A stretch of DNA of 64,000 nt from Flavobacterium haoranii (GCF_009363055.1 NZ_CP045292.1:1550001-1614000), one strand, 5' to 3'; shown: positions 11,078 to 20,773, counted from the first letter of the stretch. Program-made: numbers and translations. Notes: a model not told the origin generated them from the letters alone.

Positions 11078-11236
11078 CAAATAGTTTACCGTTTAGCCCT
11101 GATGGAAGTGATATCCTTTTTTGTTCCCGATTCTACTCAAACTAACAAAAAAGATAAAACGAACAGCAGGAACACCGCAAGCAAAAAAACGCTAGCCATT
11201 CGCTTCAAATGGCACTAAAAATTTCAAAATTGTAAA

Positions 11237-11267
11237 TTGACTCATTATCAAATTATAACTATCTTTG
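11237..11267 (+). promoter_or_regulatory. Full -33/-7 promoter for lysS
   Basis: TTG at 11237-11239, a 20-nt spacer, and TATCTTTG at 11260-11267. Both elements and the spacing fit the Bacteroidota consensus (TTG, then TAnnTTTG). The start codon follows at 11288. Confidence 0.7.
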
Positions 11268-11287
11268 CCGGCTTAAAATAAAAATGT

Positions 11288-12982
11288 ATGCAACTTTCAG
11301 AACAAGAAATCATTAGAAGAGAGAAATTGACCAAGTTAAGAGAGCTTGGCATTAATCCGTATCCTGCCAATTTGTATCCTGTTAATCACACTTCGAAACA
11401 GATAAAGGACGATTTCTCTGAAGGCAAGCAAGTTACTATTGCCGGACGTTTAATGAGTGTTCGTGATCAAGGGAAAGCTTCGTTTGCTGAATTACAAGAC
11501 AGCGAAGGTAGAATTCAGTTGTATTTTAACCGCGATGTAATTTGCGAAGGCGAAGACAAAACATTATACAATACCGTTTTCAAGAAATTAATTGATTTAG
11601 GTGATTTTATTGGTATTGAAGGCGAATTGTTCACGACTAAAGTAGGCGCAAAAGCCGTTCGTGTTTCCAATTTTACTTTCTTAAGCAAAACCCTTCGTCC
11701 GTTACCGTTACCAAAAACTGACGAACAAGGTCATGTTTTTGACGCTTTTACCGATGCTGAATTGCGTTACCGTATGCGTTATGTAGATTTAGTGGTGAAT
11801 CCGCAAGTAAAAGACGTTTTTGTAAAAAGAACTAAATTATTCAACGCTATGCGTTCTTTCTTTAACGACAAAGGATACATGGAAGTTGAAACTCCAATAT
11901 TACAATCGATTCCCGGTGGAGCTGCTGCCCGTCCGTTTATTACGCACCACAATTCGTTAAACATTCCATTGTACATGCGTATTGCTAACGAATTGTACTT
12001 AAAACGTTTAATCGTAGGTGGTTTTGAAGGTGTTTATGAGTTTTCTAAAAACTTCCGTAACGAAGGAATGGACAGAACACACAATCCGGAATTTACCGCT
12101 ATGGAAATTTATGTAGCTTACAAAGACTACAACTGGATGATGGAGTTCACTGAGAATTTATTAGAACATTGTGCCTTAGCCGTTAACGGAACCACAGAAG
12201 CTACTTTTGGCGAACATAACGTAAACTTTAAAGCGCCTTATGCTCGTGTTACGATGACTGACGCTATTAAACAATTCACTGGTTTTGATATTACCGGTAA
12301 AAGCGAGGACGAAATTCGTGCGGCTGCAAAATCAATGGGAATTGAAGTAGATGATACAATGGGTAAAGGAAAATTGATTGATGAGATTTTTGGTGAAAAA
12401 TGCGAAGGAAACTTCATTCAACCGACTTTCATTACTGATTATCCAAAAGAAATGTCGCCTTTATGTAAAGAACACAGAGATAATCCGGAATTAACGGAAC
12501 GTTTTGAATTGATGGTTTGTGGTAAAGAAATTGCGAATGCGTATTCGGAATTGAATGACCCAATTGACCAAAGAGAGCGTTTTGAAGCGCAATTAGCTCT
12601 TTCGGAAAGAGGTGATGATGAAGCAGGACAATTTATTGATGAAGATTTCTTAAGAGCTTTAGAATATGGTATGCCACCAACTTCTGGTTTAGGAATTGGA
12701 ATGGACCGTTTAATTATGTTCTTAACAAACAATCCGTCTATCCAAGAAGTATTGTTTTTCCCGCAAATGAAACCAGAAGCAAAACCATTAGCCATTAGCG
12801 ATGAAGCAAAAGCTATTGTGGAACTTTTAAAAGCAGAAAACAATCAGGCTTTGGCACAATTAAAAGAAAAAGCAGGATTGAGCGGTAAAAAATGGGATGC
12901 TGCAATGAAAGAATTAGCAAAACACAATTTAACTAAAGTAATTGTGGAAGGTGATAATAAAACAGTAGAGCTTATAAAGTAA
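11288..12982 (+). CDS. lysS: Lysine--tRNA ligase (class II)
   Basis: A 564-residue LysRS that charges tRNA-Lys. The N-terminal OB-fold anticodon-binding domain spans about residues 50-160 (VTIAGRLMSVRDQGKASFAELQD). Class II motif 2 is FRNEGMDRTHNPEFT and motif 3 is GLGIGMDRLIMFLTN. There is a C-terminal extension of about 65 residues (from about 500, KAIVELLKAENNQALAQ) beyond the catalytic core; the end of it looks like a small helical domain. Single gene with its own promoter. No clear terminator follows. Confidence 0.97.
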   Translation: MQLSEQEIIRREKLTKLRELGINPYPANLYPVNHTSKQIKDDFSEGKQVTIAGRLMSVRDQGKASFAELQDSEGRIQLYFNRDVICEGEDKTLYNTVFKKLIDLGDFIGIEGELFTTKVGAKAVRVSNFTFLSKTLRPLPLPKTDEQGHVFDAFTDAELRYRMRYVDLVVNPQVKDVFVKRTKLFNAMRSFFNDKGYMEVETPILQSIPGGAAARPFITHHNSLNIPLYMRIANELYLKRLIVGGFEGVYEFSKNFRNEGMDRTHNPEFTAMEIYVAYKDYNWMMEFTENLLEHCALAVNGTTEATFGEHNVNFKAPYARVTMTDAIKQFTGFDITGKSEDEIRAAAKSMGIEVDDTMGKGKLIDEIFGEKCEGNFIQPTFITDYPKEMSPLCKEHRDNPELTERFELMVCGKEIANAYSELNDPIDQRERFEAQLALSERGDDEAGQFIDEDFLRALEYGMPPTSGLGIGMDRLIMFLTNNPSIQEVLFFPQMKPEAKPLAISDEAKAIVELLKAENNQALAQLKEKAGLSGKKWDAAMKELAKHNLTKVIVEGDNKTVELIK

Positions 12983-13097
12983 TTTAAATTATTTGTTTAT
13001 TTTAGCGTCTGTTAATTTTTACATAAAAAAAACTATTGGTTTTAAACCTTCTATTTTTTTTAATGTCTTAAGACTATAAATCAAAAAAATATAAAAG

Positions 13098-13529
13098 ATG
13101 AAAAATTTATTAATCATTGCAGTAATGCTAATCAGCACAATTTCTTTTTCTCAAAATGAAAGAAAAGGAAAGCTTTCTAAAGAAGAGCAAGTTGAAGTTC
13201 AATTAAAAAAAATGACAACTGATTTAAATTTAGACACTAAACAACAAAAAGAAGTAAAAGCATTTTTAGTTGAAAAAGCAGACAAACGAGAAGCTAAAAG
13301 AGCTGAAATTCAAGCAAGAAGAGAAGCTGGAAAACCAAGACTTTCTGAAGAGGAAAGAGAAGCATTAAAAGCTGAACTTCAAAATGAAAAAGCTCATGAT
13401 AAAGAACGTCTTGGAAAAATTTTAAGTGAAGACCAAATGAAAAAATGGGATCAAATTCAAACTGAAAAGAGAGAAGAAAAAAAGGCTCATTTAAGAGAAA
13501 GAGAATGTCTAAAAAATAAAATGGGTTAA
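13098..13529 (+). CDS. Secreted Spy/CpxP-like (DUF4890-type) helical protein
   Basis: A 143-residue protein with a signal peptide (MKNLLIIAVMLISTISFSQ). The mature part is almost entirely charged helix, with LSEEEREALKAE and ILSEDQMKKWDQI, and resembles small periplasmic Spy/CpxP-type or DUF4890 proteins. A periplasmic chaperone or stress role is only an analogy. A 10-bp palindrome GTCTTAAGAC lies about 25-33 nt upstream. It sits 62 nt before a second small secreted protein that has its own promoter. Confidence 0.75.
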   Translation: MKNLLIIAVMLISTISFSQNERKGKLSKEEQVEVQLKKMTTDLNLDTKQQKEVKAFLVEKADKREAKRAEIQARREAGKPRLSEEEREALKAELQNEKAHDKERLGKILSEDQMKKWDQIQTEKREEKKAHLRERECLKNKMG

Positions 13530-13534
13530 AAAAT

Positions 13535-13565
13535 TTGCCAAAACAATTTTTTTAATTTAGATTTG
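13535..13565 (+). promoter_or_regulatory. Full -33/-7 promoter for the small secreted protein
   Basis: TTG at 13535-13537, a 20-nt spacer, TAGATTTG at 13558-13565: the same geometry as the lysS promoter. The start codon follows at 13592. Confidence 0.7.
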
Positions 13566-13591
13566 GTAATATTTTAAACCTTTTAACTACT

Positions 13592-13909
13592 ATGAAAAAA
13601 CTTTTATTAGCATTAGTATTTATATTTTCAGTAAGTTTTGCTTCTAACGCGCAAGAGAGCGATGTAAAAGCAAAAGAAACTACTTATAAAATTAAAGAAT
13701 ATTTAAGTTTAGACGACACAAAAACTCAGGCTGTTTATGAAATTTTGGTTCATAAAAACAAAACTGTAGCTACAGAGCCTAATTTAGATGAAGAAAGAAA
13801 AATCTTGATTAGAAGAAAATTTGACAAAAAATTGGAATCTGTATTAAGTGAAGCTGAATATAAAAAGCTAAAAGCAAACAAGACATTATGTTTTGAAATT
13901 GAAAATTAA
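13592..13909 (+). CDS. Small secreted protein of unknown function
   Basis: A 105-residue protein with a signal peptide ending at SNAQ. The mature part is short and helical (YKIKEYLSLDDTKTQAVYEIL, VLSEAEYKKLK). The pattern of a conserved 'LSLDDTKTQAVYEI' helix followed by a late 'LSEAEYKKL' helix resembles the neighbour at 13098, so the two may be distant relatives of the same Spy-like fold. I do not recognise a named family. Confidence 0.7.
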   Translation: MKKLLLALVFIFSVSFASNAQESDVKAKETTYKIKEYLSLDDTKTQAVYEILVHKNKTVATEPNLDEERKILIRRKFDKKLESVLSEAEYKKLKANKTLCFEIEN

Positions 13910-13910
13910 A

Positions 13911-13943
13911 AAAAAATCCCAGTTTAAAACTGGGATTTTTTTT
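13911..13943. terminator. Bidirectional terminator between convergent genes
   Basis: Arms AAAAAATCCCAGTTT and AAAACTGGGATTTTTT flanked by A and T tracts. It serves the secreted protein on the plus strand and hemL on the minus strand. Confidence 0.9.
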
Positions 13944-13947
13944 ACCA

Positions 13948-15227
13948 TTATTTAGTGACTTTTTCAACAGCTTTAACGGTATTATCTAAATCTTCATACG
14001 TTAATGCATCGGTTAAAAACCAAGTCTCATAAGAAGATGGCGCTATATAAACACCATTATTTAGCAAGCCATGGAAAAAGTCTTTGAATTTTTGATTGTC
14101 TCCATTTTTAGCGGTTTCAAAATCGACAACTGGATTTTTATCAAAATGCACAGAAATCATAGAACCTACTCTATTGATAGTAAACTCTACTTTATTTTTT
14201 TCTAGTACACTGCGCATTCCTTTTCTAAATAAGCTGTTTTTTCTTCCAAACGCTTGTAAATATCTAGATCTGCATTTAAAGCTTTCAACATTTCATATCC
14301 AGCAGCCATTGCTAATGGATTCCCTGACAACGTTCCTGCTTGATAAACCGGACCAAGAGGCGCTAAGTGATTCATAATTTCTTCACCACCTGCAAATGCT
14401 CCAACAGGCAAACCACCACCAATAACTTTACCAAAACAAACTAAATCGGCTTTTACGTTATATAGTTCTTGAGCTCCTCCTTTTGCTAAACGAAATCCCG
14501 TCATTACTTCATCAAAGATCAACAAAGTATTATTATTAGTACAAACTTCTCTTAATTGAGCTAAAAAGTTATTCAAAGGCGGTATACAACCCATATTACC
14601 CGGAACAGGCTCCACTATTACAGCAGCTATTTCGTTTTTATTTGCCTCGAAAATTGATTTTACATTTTCAATATCATTAAACTTAGCTAACAAAGTATCT
14701 TTAGCAGTTCCTTGTGTAACTCCGGGGCTATTTGGCACACCAAAAGTACTCAATCCACTTCCAGCTGCAATCAAAAATGAATCGGAATGACCATGATAAC
14801 AACCCGAAAATTTAATAATCTTATCTCTTTTTGTATATCCTCTTGCTAAACGAATAGCACTCATACATGCTTCAGTTCCTGAATTTACAAATCTAATTTT
14901 ATCAATATTAGGTACCATAGAAACTGCTAATTCAGCAATTTTAGTTTCTAATTCTGTAGGTGTACCAAATGAAGTTCCTTTTTTTGCTCTTTCAATAACT
15001 GCATTTACCACAGGTTCAAAAGCATGGCCTAAAATCATTGGGCCCCATGAATTGATATAATCAATAAATTGATTACCATCTTCATCATACAAATAAGCAC
15101 CTTTAGCTTCTTTGATAAAAATAGGCGTACCCCCTACTCCTTTAAACGCTCTAACAGGCGAATTAACGCCACCAGGTATAACTTTTCCTGCTTCGATAAA
15201 CAAAGCACTACTTCTAGTGTAATTCAT
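13948..15227 (-). CDS. hemL: Glutamate-1-semialdehyde 2,1-aminomutase, with frameshift
   Basis: About 426 residues after restoring one base. It converts glutamate-1-semialdehyde to 5-aminolevulinate in tetrapyrrole synthesis. Seen: [11 protein letters not shown] near the N-terminus, the [16 protein letters not shown] motif, [27 protein letters not shown], and the PLP-lysine loop [14 protein letters not shown]. The frame breaks at about 14214-14225 (minus strand GAAAAGGAATGC); one added A or G gives [10 protein letters not shown] and completes the C-terminus. hemL is essential for heme by this route, so a sequencing indel is likely. The start overlaps the upstream stop as TAATG, suggesting translational coupling. 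Confidence 0.95.
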
Positions 15228-16086
15228 TATTTTACTTTAATTATTTGCCCAATAGACAAACTATTATCATTTAATTTATTTAATCGTTTAATTTCTTCTA
15301 CAGTTGTATTGAACTTCTTTGATAATGAGTACAAAGTATCCCCTTTTTGAATGGTATACATACTTGCATCAGCAACTGAATTATCTACTACAACTACTGT
15401 ATTACTTCTCCCAGAAGTTCCTGTAACTTCTTCGTCAAACAAGTTTAACTGATATCTTTCTATTAAACCAATTAATTTAGAAGGATATTTTGGATCTGTA
15501 GCATAACCCGCTTTTTTAAACCTTCAGCCCAACCTTTATAATCTAATTTATCTAATTGAAACAAACTATTGTATCTGCTTCTTGAAGTTAAAAACAAAGC
15601 ATGATCGTGATAAGAATCTGCTGGATCAGAATATTTTCTAAAACATTCCTGAGCAGCATCGTCGTCATGAGTAATTGTTGGACCCGTCCATTCTTTATGA
15701 CATTTAATTCCAAAATGATTATTTGCTTCTAAACACAATCTTCCTTTTCCTGCACCTGATTCTAATATACCTTGTGCTAAAATAATACTCGCCGGAATTC
15801 CATAAGTTTTCATATTTCCTTGTGCAACTCCCTTAAACTGATTAATATATTCCGTTACAGTTATTGTTGTAGCACTAACTTTTGAAGTTGCCTCCAGCGT
15901 TTCATTACTACTCTGTGTACTCGATTTTACAGGTTCTGTTTTCTTTTCTGTTGTAACTACAGGTTTATGAGTAACAGTCCTTGTAGTTTTCTTGTTGGTA
16001 CTTGTTGTTCTCACAACTTTTTTAGACGAACCACAACTTGTTATAATTAAACCAAATAGTACTATTGCAAAAAATTTAATCTTCAT
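15227..16086 (-). CDS. Glucosaminidase-domain lipoprotein with C-terminal LysM, with frameshift
   Basis: About 286 residues after restoring one base. A lipoprotein signal (LIITSC, then GSSKK), a Thr/Lys-rich linker, then a glucosaminidase domain of the FlgJ/mannosyl-glycoprotein endo-beta-N-acetylglucosaminidase type ([42 protein letters not shown]), and a LysM at the C-terminus ([17 protein letters not shown]). It should cut peptidoglycan glycan strands. The break is at about 15511-15517: an A6 run needs a seventh A to give [20 protein letters not shown]. The stop overlaps the hemL start, and the start overlaps the upstream deaminase gene by 11 nt. Confidence 0.9.
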
Positions 16087-16972
16087 AAATAATAATCTCT
16101 TTATTTTTTTCTTTTAGAATCTTGTTAACTCCTTTAATTCCTTGTAAACCTCCGGTATGAATAGCTAAAATTTTAGAACCCGATGGAAAATAATTCTTGG
16201 CTATTAAATCTATTATACCGAACATCATTTTACCATTATACAATGGATCTAATGGAACATTTGTTTCTAAATAAAACTTATTTAAAAACGTTATCAATTC
16301 TGGCTTTATTTTACCATATCCACCGAAATGATAATCTAAAATCAAATCCCAGTTATTTTGATGGACAAATTTACGAATATCGTTGTATAAAAAATCACCT
16401 TTTAATGCAGGAAAACCTAATATTTTTTGATTTGTTTTTGAAGCATTAATAATTCCAGAAATTGTTCCCCCAGTTCCTACTGCACAACATACAAAATCGA
16501 AACTAGAATCATCTTCTTCTAAAATTTCTTCACATCCTTTTATTGCCAATTCATTTGTTCCTCCTTCAGGAACCAAATAAAAAGAACCGAACTTTTCTTC
16601 TAATTCTTTTAAAAAAACCTCAGAGTCTTTATTTCTATAAATTTCTCTTGAAATAAAATAGAACTTCATCCCAAGATTACGTGCCTCACGCAAAGTTGGA
16701 TTGTCGTCAATTTGATTGATTAATTCCTCACCACGAATAACTCCAATAGTTTCAAAACCAAATTCTTTTCCAGCGGCAGCAGTTGCTAGAATATGATTTG
16801 AAAAAGCACCACCAAAAGTTACAATTTTAGAAAAACCTTTTTCGCTTGCTTCAATTAAATTGTACTTTAATTTACGAAGTTTATTACCCGAAATAAGCGG
16901 ATGATTTAGATCGTCTCTTTTGATATACAATTCAATATCAGTTCCAAAATCTAATGCAATTTTCTGATTCAC
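16076..16972 (-). CDS. 1-aminocyclopropane-1-carboxylate deaminase / D-cysteine desulfhydrase-like PLP enzyme
   Basis: About 298 residues. Seen: ELYIKRDDLNHPLISGNKLRKLKYN (contains the PLP lysine in SGNKLRKL), TFGGAFSNH, and the phosphate loop GTGGTISG. Enzymes of this group break down ACC or D-cysteine; substrates of the flavobacterial members are mostly assumed. The start is uncertain: no ATG is suitably placed. GTG at 16972 (VNQKIALDF) fits the family's N-terminus best; a TTG at 17020 would add an odd Arg/Cys-rich leader. First gene of a tight three-gene operon with the glucosaminidase and hemL. Confidence 0.85.
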   Translation of the reverse strand: MNQKIALDFGTDIELYIKRDDLNHPLISGNKLRKLKYNLIEASEKGFSKIVTFGGAFSNHILATAAAGKEFGFETIGVIRGEELINQIDDNPTLREARNLGMKFYFISREIYRNKDSEVFLKELEEKFGSFYLVPEGGTNELAIKGCEEILEEDDSSFDFVCCAVGTGGTISGIINASKTNQKILGFPALKGDFLYNDIRKFVHQNNWDLILDYHFGGYGKIKPELITFLNKFYLETNVPLDPLYNGKMMFGIIDLIAKNYFPSGSKILAIHTGGLQGIKGVNKILKEKNKEIIIYED

Positions 16973-17020
16973 ATTACAAAGTAAGGGAAAAATCAGATAA
17001 GGACATTGCCTTCTTCTCAA

Positions 17021-17390
17021 ATCTTCTCTTACTTCCAGAGTAAATTTATGGTTAAAGTTAGCTGAATTTAGGTCGAAAAATTGCTTTTCTTACAACTTAA
17101 AAGCGATTTTATAACAATTCATTAACATTTTATCAGCAAAAAATCGATTTTGCATCATTTTTATCAAAAAACAAGGCTTGTTCGGATATAAATTCAATAA
17201 AATACAATAAAAAAGCTTTTTTACCAAAAATAAATCATTAAAATTTGCTAAAAAACTAAATATCTTGCAAAATTCCCATTAAAAAACAAAAATATTGACT
17301 TACAAGTAGTTAGCTTAAAAATCGAGTTTTGGTTATTTCATCATAAAAAAAAAACTATTATGCAAGCATAGCATTTCATAATCAGCAATT
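17021..17390. other. AT-rich intergenic stretch without an identifiable gene
   Basis: This divergent gap between the deaminase and the T9SS protein is very A/T-rich with long A and T runs. I found no convincing ORF, RNA gene or terminator. A weak -7-like TAACTTTA on the minus strand near 17055-17062 could serve the deaminase operon. Confidence 0.6.
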
Positions 17391-17398
17391 TATCTTTG
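17391..17398 (+). promoter_or_regulatory. Promoter -7 element TATCTTTG for the T9SS protein
   Basis: Exact TAnnTTTG match 71 nt upstream of the ATG at 17469. Transcription would start near 17405, placing the direct repeats at 17407-17444 at the very start of the transcript. Confidence 0.55.
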
Positions 17399-17406
17399 CA
17401 TCAAAA

Positions 17407-17444
17407 TTCGGAATAACTGTATTGGTTTTCGGAATAACTGTATT
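17407..17444 (+). repeat. Direct repeat of 17 bp with 21-bp period at the transcription start
   Basis: TTCGGAATAACTGTATT occurs at 17407-17423 and again at 17428-17444. The period is two helical turns, so both copies face the same side of the DNA. It lies just downstream of the -7 element. Confidence 0.9.
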
Positions 17445-17468
17445 TTAAAAAGAACTCTCTATTAAATT

Positions 17469-19507
17469 ATGAAAAAAATTACTTTACTTCTCTTAATTAT
17501 TTTCCCTGCATTATTTTTTCACAATCAGTTTCTTTAACCAATAACGTTACTTGGGGTAACAATTGTGGTAATGGAAATACTCAAACTATCATAATTGATG
17601 GTGACTTAAATTTGAATGGTAAAAATTTAACTCTAAAAAATGTAAGTATAATCGTTACTGGAAACTTAAATGGTGGGGGTAAAATTCTGAATCACTGTAA
17701 TAACAACCCATCCACTTATTGCGTTAGAGGTGCTGTTCAAAACAATCCAACTATTTCTGTAACTAGAAACTATGATTGTGTTCCTCCTTCTTGTACCAAA
17801 ACTTGGAATGGTTCTGTAAGTACTAATTGGAATGTAGCAAACAACTGGACGCCATCTGGTGTACCCACTATTAATTGTGATGTTCTAATTAACAACACGG
17901 TTCCTTGTATTATTAGTACAAACAATGCAGAAGCTAAATCTATTACGGTTTCTAATGCAGGTTCTTTAAATATCAATAATTCTGGTATTGCCAAAGTGAA
18001 AGGAAAAATTGATGTTGCTGCTACTGCTAACTTTATCTTAGAAAACGCTTCTAGTTTAATTAAAATTGATGATGTGGTCAATGAAGGTTCTATCACTATG
18101 AAGCGAACCACTTCTATTACTAAAATGGATTATGTGTATTGGTCATCGCCAGTTGAAAGTTTTAATGTTTCCAATGTTTCTCCCAATTCTAGTTTAATCT
18201 ACAAATGGATTCCAACGATATCAACCAATTTGAATGGATTTGGAAACTGGGCAGGTGCTGCTAATGAGGTAATGGTAAAAGGAAAAGGATATATCGTAAG
18301 AGGTCCAAATAACTTTAGTACTACTACACCACAAAATTTTACTGCTATCTTTACAGGAAAAGCAAACAACGGAACTATTTTAACACCAATTGCAAGAGGT
18401 ACTTACAGCGGACCTAACTACTTTAACGGAGGAACTAAAGTAACTAGTAATGATGACAACTGGAACTTAATAGGTAATCCGTATCCATCTGCAATTGATG
18501 CAATTGACTTTTTAACGGCAAATCCCTCAATTGATGGATACATTATGTTATGGACACACGGAACATCACCAAGTAGTGCTTATTCTGACCCATTTTATGA
18601 AGGATTTGTTTATAATTATTCCATTGCAGATTACATTAGATATAACAATCTTGGAGCTTCAAACGGACCTGACGTATTTAATGGATATATTGCTGCTGGA
18701 CAAGGTTTCTTTGTTTCAATGCTTGATGGTGGTCCAGATACTCAAAACTTAAACTTTACAAATGCTTTAAGAAGTAATACTTACGACAACGGTCAATTCT
18801 ACAGAAACACTAATAATAGTGTTACATCAAACGAAAAGCACCGTATTTGGTTAGATATTATAAATACAACAAACAACTCTTCAATGACAGCTCTAATTGG
18901 TTATGCTGATGGTGCGTCAAATAGCAGGGATCGTTTATATGACGCTGAAACCGATAACAAAGTAACTTTAAATTTATTTTCTTTAATTGACGATGTAAAA
19001 TTTGCTATTCAAGGAAGACAAACACCTTTTGATGATAATGATGTTGTTCCTTTAGGATTTAGAACTCCAAGCAGTGGTATTTATTCAATAGGAATTAAAT
19101 CGATTGATGGTCTATTTGAAACAACAGCTCAAGCAATATTTTTACACGATTTAGAGTTAAATATTATTCATGATTTAAGAAGCATGCCTTATTCTTTCCA
19201 AGCAAATGAAGGAACTAACAACAATCGTTTCAATTTAATTTTCAAAAATACTTTAAGCGAAAATACAACAGAACTTAACGATAATTCTGTTTGGGTTTCT
19301 TCGTCAACTGGATTAACTGTACATTCTTCTATTGAAAATATTAGTTCAATTAAAGTTTTTGATATTCTAGACCGAGTAATTACAAATAAAGAGAAGGTTA
19401 CTTCTAAAACTATTGTATTAGACCAAATTCTAAAAACAAATAGTGGTTTAATTTTAGAAATCACTCTTGAAAACAATAAAGTTTTATACAAAAAAGTAGT
19501 TTATTAA
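17469..19507 (+). CDS. Secreted protein with T9SS type C-like sorting domain, with frameshift
   Basis: About 679 residues after restoring one base. The ATG at 17469 opens a signal peptide (MKKITLLLLIIFPALFF) that is broken in a T6 run at 17514-17519; a seventh T joins it to SQSVSLTNNVTWGNN. The middle holds a TWNGSVSTNWNVANNWTPSGVP segment typical of large flavobacterial surface proteins, and long Asn/Thr/Ser-rich beta regions (YWSSPVESF, NLIGNPYPSAID). The C-terminal 80 residues (WVSSSTGLTVHSS, IKVFDILDRVI, ending KKVVY) look like a type IX secretion sorting signal of type C. It should be exported across the outer membrane. The cargo function is unknown. Confidence 0.85.
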
Positions 19508-19531
19508 TTCTATAACTCTTTAATCTTTTAG

Positions 19532-19563
19532 AAAAGCCTTCAAAATTTTGAAGGCTTTTTTTG
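19532..19563 (+). terminator. Intrinsic terminator after the T9SS protein
   Basis: Arms AAAAGCCTTCAAAA and TTTTGAAGGCTTTT followed by T residues, 25 nt after the stop codon. Confidence 0.9.
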
Positions 19564-19579
19564 TTACTAAACACTTTAA

Positions 19580-19901
19580 CAAAAATACAACTTACTAAAA
19601 AGCAATATATTAGAAAATATTTTTGTAGATGAAAAATATCCTTTAAAAGTCTTCATTCAGCTAGAAGGTGATTGTAATGGTGTTTTTGTAACCAACAAAT
19701 CAGCAAATGGTTTTACAGTAAAAGAATTGCAAAATGGAAATAGTAATGTTTCCTTTTATGCAAATTGTTGCTAATAGAGCAGACACTAAAGATGATAACG
19801 GAGAAATTATTTCAAATTTTGAAAATTTAAGACTCCCAATTGGGCCTACTTCTTTAAAAGAAAAACAGTTAAGTTCAAAGAAAATGGAAAGAAAGGAATA
19901 A
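19580..19901 (+). pseudogene. 3' remnant of a larger surface/tail-type protein gene
   Basis: Two collinear frames give one C-terminal protein fragment: first KYPLKVFIQLEGDCNGVF, VTNKSANGFTVKELQNG and SNVSF, then QIVANRADTKD and ending near LRLPIGP. This ending (ligand-like 'VTNKSANGFTVKEL', 'VANRAD') is one I associate with the C-termini of large repeat or tail-like proteins in Bacteroidota. The frame switches near 19760, where a base appears extra rather than missing from a homopolymer. There is no start codon, signal or N-terminal body, and the preceding 20 bases follow the terminator at once. It is a decayed gene end, not an active gene. Confidence 0.65.
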
Positions 19902-19903
19902 GA

Positions 19904-20230
19904 CTAAAAATATTTCAAAAAACTCCAAAAAGACCTCTTCTTTAAATAGTCGAAGTTTTTTTCATTTACATAAGCTTCACGTTCAAATGAAATGTTTCGG
20001 TATGCCCTACTCCAATTTTTATATTGTAACAATCGAATTAAAAACTCTATTCCATACCAAATGAAAAAAGGAAGAACCAATAACTCTAATTGTTGTCTTA
20101 TGTGAATTTTTTCATGATTTATTAAAACTTCATTTCGCTTATCTTCATTTCGCAACAAGAAAATAAATGGAAACAAAGTTATTCCTCTGTAACCTTTTGG
20201 TAATAAATATTTGAAAACAATTATAAACAT
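19904..20230 (-). CDS. Small membrane protein with HExxH motif
   Basis: A 108-residue protein. An N-terminal hydrophobic stretch (ITLFPFIFLLRN), then LINHEKIHIRQQLELLVLPFFIWYGIEFLI, where HEKIH is a zinc-peptidase-type HExxH at the start of a membrane helix, then a conserved-looking FEREAYVNEKN which could give the third ligand (Glu). The arrangement HExxH plus ExxA/ERxAY is like a minimal M48/M56 metallopeptidase core. It looks like a conserved flavobacterial protein of unknown function; activity is inference. Only two nucleotides separate its stop from the gene remnant on the other strand. Confidence 0.7.
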   Translation of the reverse strand: MFIIVFKYLLPKGYRGITLFPFIFLLRNEDKRNEVLINHEKIHIRQQLELLVLPFFIWYGIEFLIRLLQYKNWSRAYRNISFEREAYVNEKNFDYLKKRSFWSFLKYF

Positions 20231-20353
20231 TTACTGCAAAGTTGCTAAATTTCTTCATAACAAACTATTTAATCTTAGGAAAGAAGTAATCTTGGTCAAA
20301 AATATTTATTTTTGTAAAACTTAAAATAACTATTTTTAAGTCGATTTGTAGTG

Positions 20354-20554
20354 ATGAATAACGAATTAAATCCGAATAATTTAAAAGAAGGCGAAGATTT
20401 CTATTACACGCCCGAAGGGTACAAGTGTTTTACAGAGAAATACCACTTAAAAAGAGGTTATTGTTGTAAAAGTGGCTGTCGTCATTGCCCCTACGGATTT
20501 GATAAAAATACGGGAACTGTTTCAAGAGAGAAAAGAACAAAGAGAAAAGAATAA
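20354..20554 (+). CDS. DUF5522 cysteine-rich small protein
   Basis: A 66-residue protein. It has the YYTPEGYKCFTEKYHLKRGYCC and KSGCRHCPYGF block of DUF5522, with four clustered Cys likely to bind a metal. The first codon at 20351 is GTG followed at once by ATG at 20354, which I took as the start. Function unknown. The C-terminus is Lys/Arg-rich and runs into a purine-rich low-complexity tract. Confidence 0.85.
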   Translation: MNNELNPNNLKEGEDFYYTPEGYKCFTEKYHLKRGYCCKSGCRHCPYGFDKNTGTVSREKRTKRKE

Positions 20555-20773
20555 AGAATAAAGAATAAAGAGAAAAGAAGAAAGATGCAAGAGTTTATCG
20601 AAATTTTCATACTGAGCCTCTCAAAATTATCAAACTGAGCTTGTCGAAGTAACTTTTTTTTTAAACTATAAACAACCAAGAAATAAAATGGATATCCATT
20701 TACAAAATTACCGAATCAAAATATACAAGTCTTACCATAGGTCAGACATTCGTTATCCATAGTTTTTAGTTTA
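20555..20773. repeat. Low-complexity and dispersed-repeat stretch downstream of DUF5522
   Basis: The stretch begins with AAAGAATAAAGAATAAAG-type purine repeats (20548-20585). It then holds two related copies of a short dispersed repeat: ACTGAGCCTCTC at 20611-20622 and ACTGAGCTTGTCGAAGT at 20634-20650. The second copy recurs exactly inside the GSCFA gene at 52157-52173. No gene is visible. Confidence 0.7.

Noticed and set aside
13065..13074. GTCTTAAGAC palindrome as an operator
   Set aside because: A single 10-bp palindrome in AT-rich DNA near one gene is too little evidence; only mentioned with that gene.
16076..17020. TTG start at 17020 for the ACC deaminase-like gene
   Set aside because: The added residues (Arg/Cys-rich leader) do not look like the family N-terminus; GTG at 16972 fits better, though neither is certain.
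17021..17468. Riboswitch or ncRNA in the long AT-rich gap
   Set aside because: I could not recognise a conserved motif; apart from the promoter and direct repeat only A/T runs are visible.
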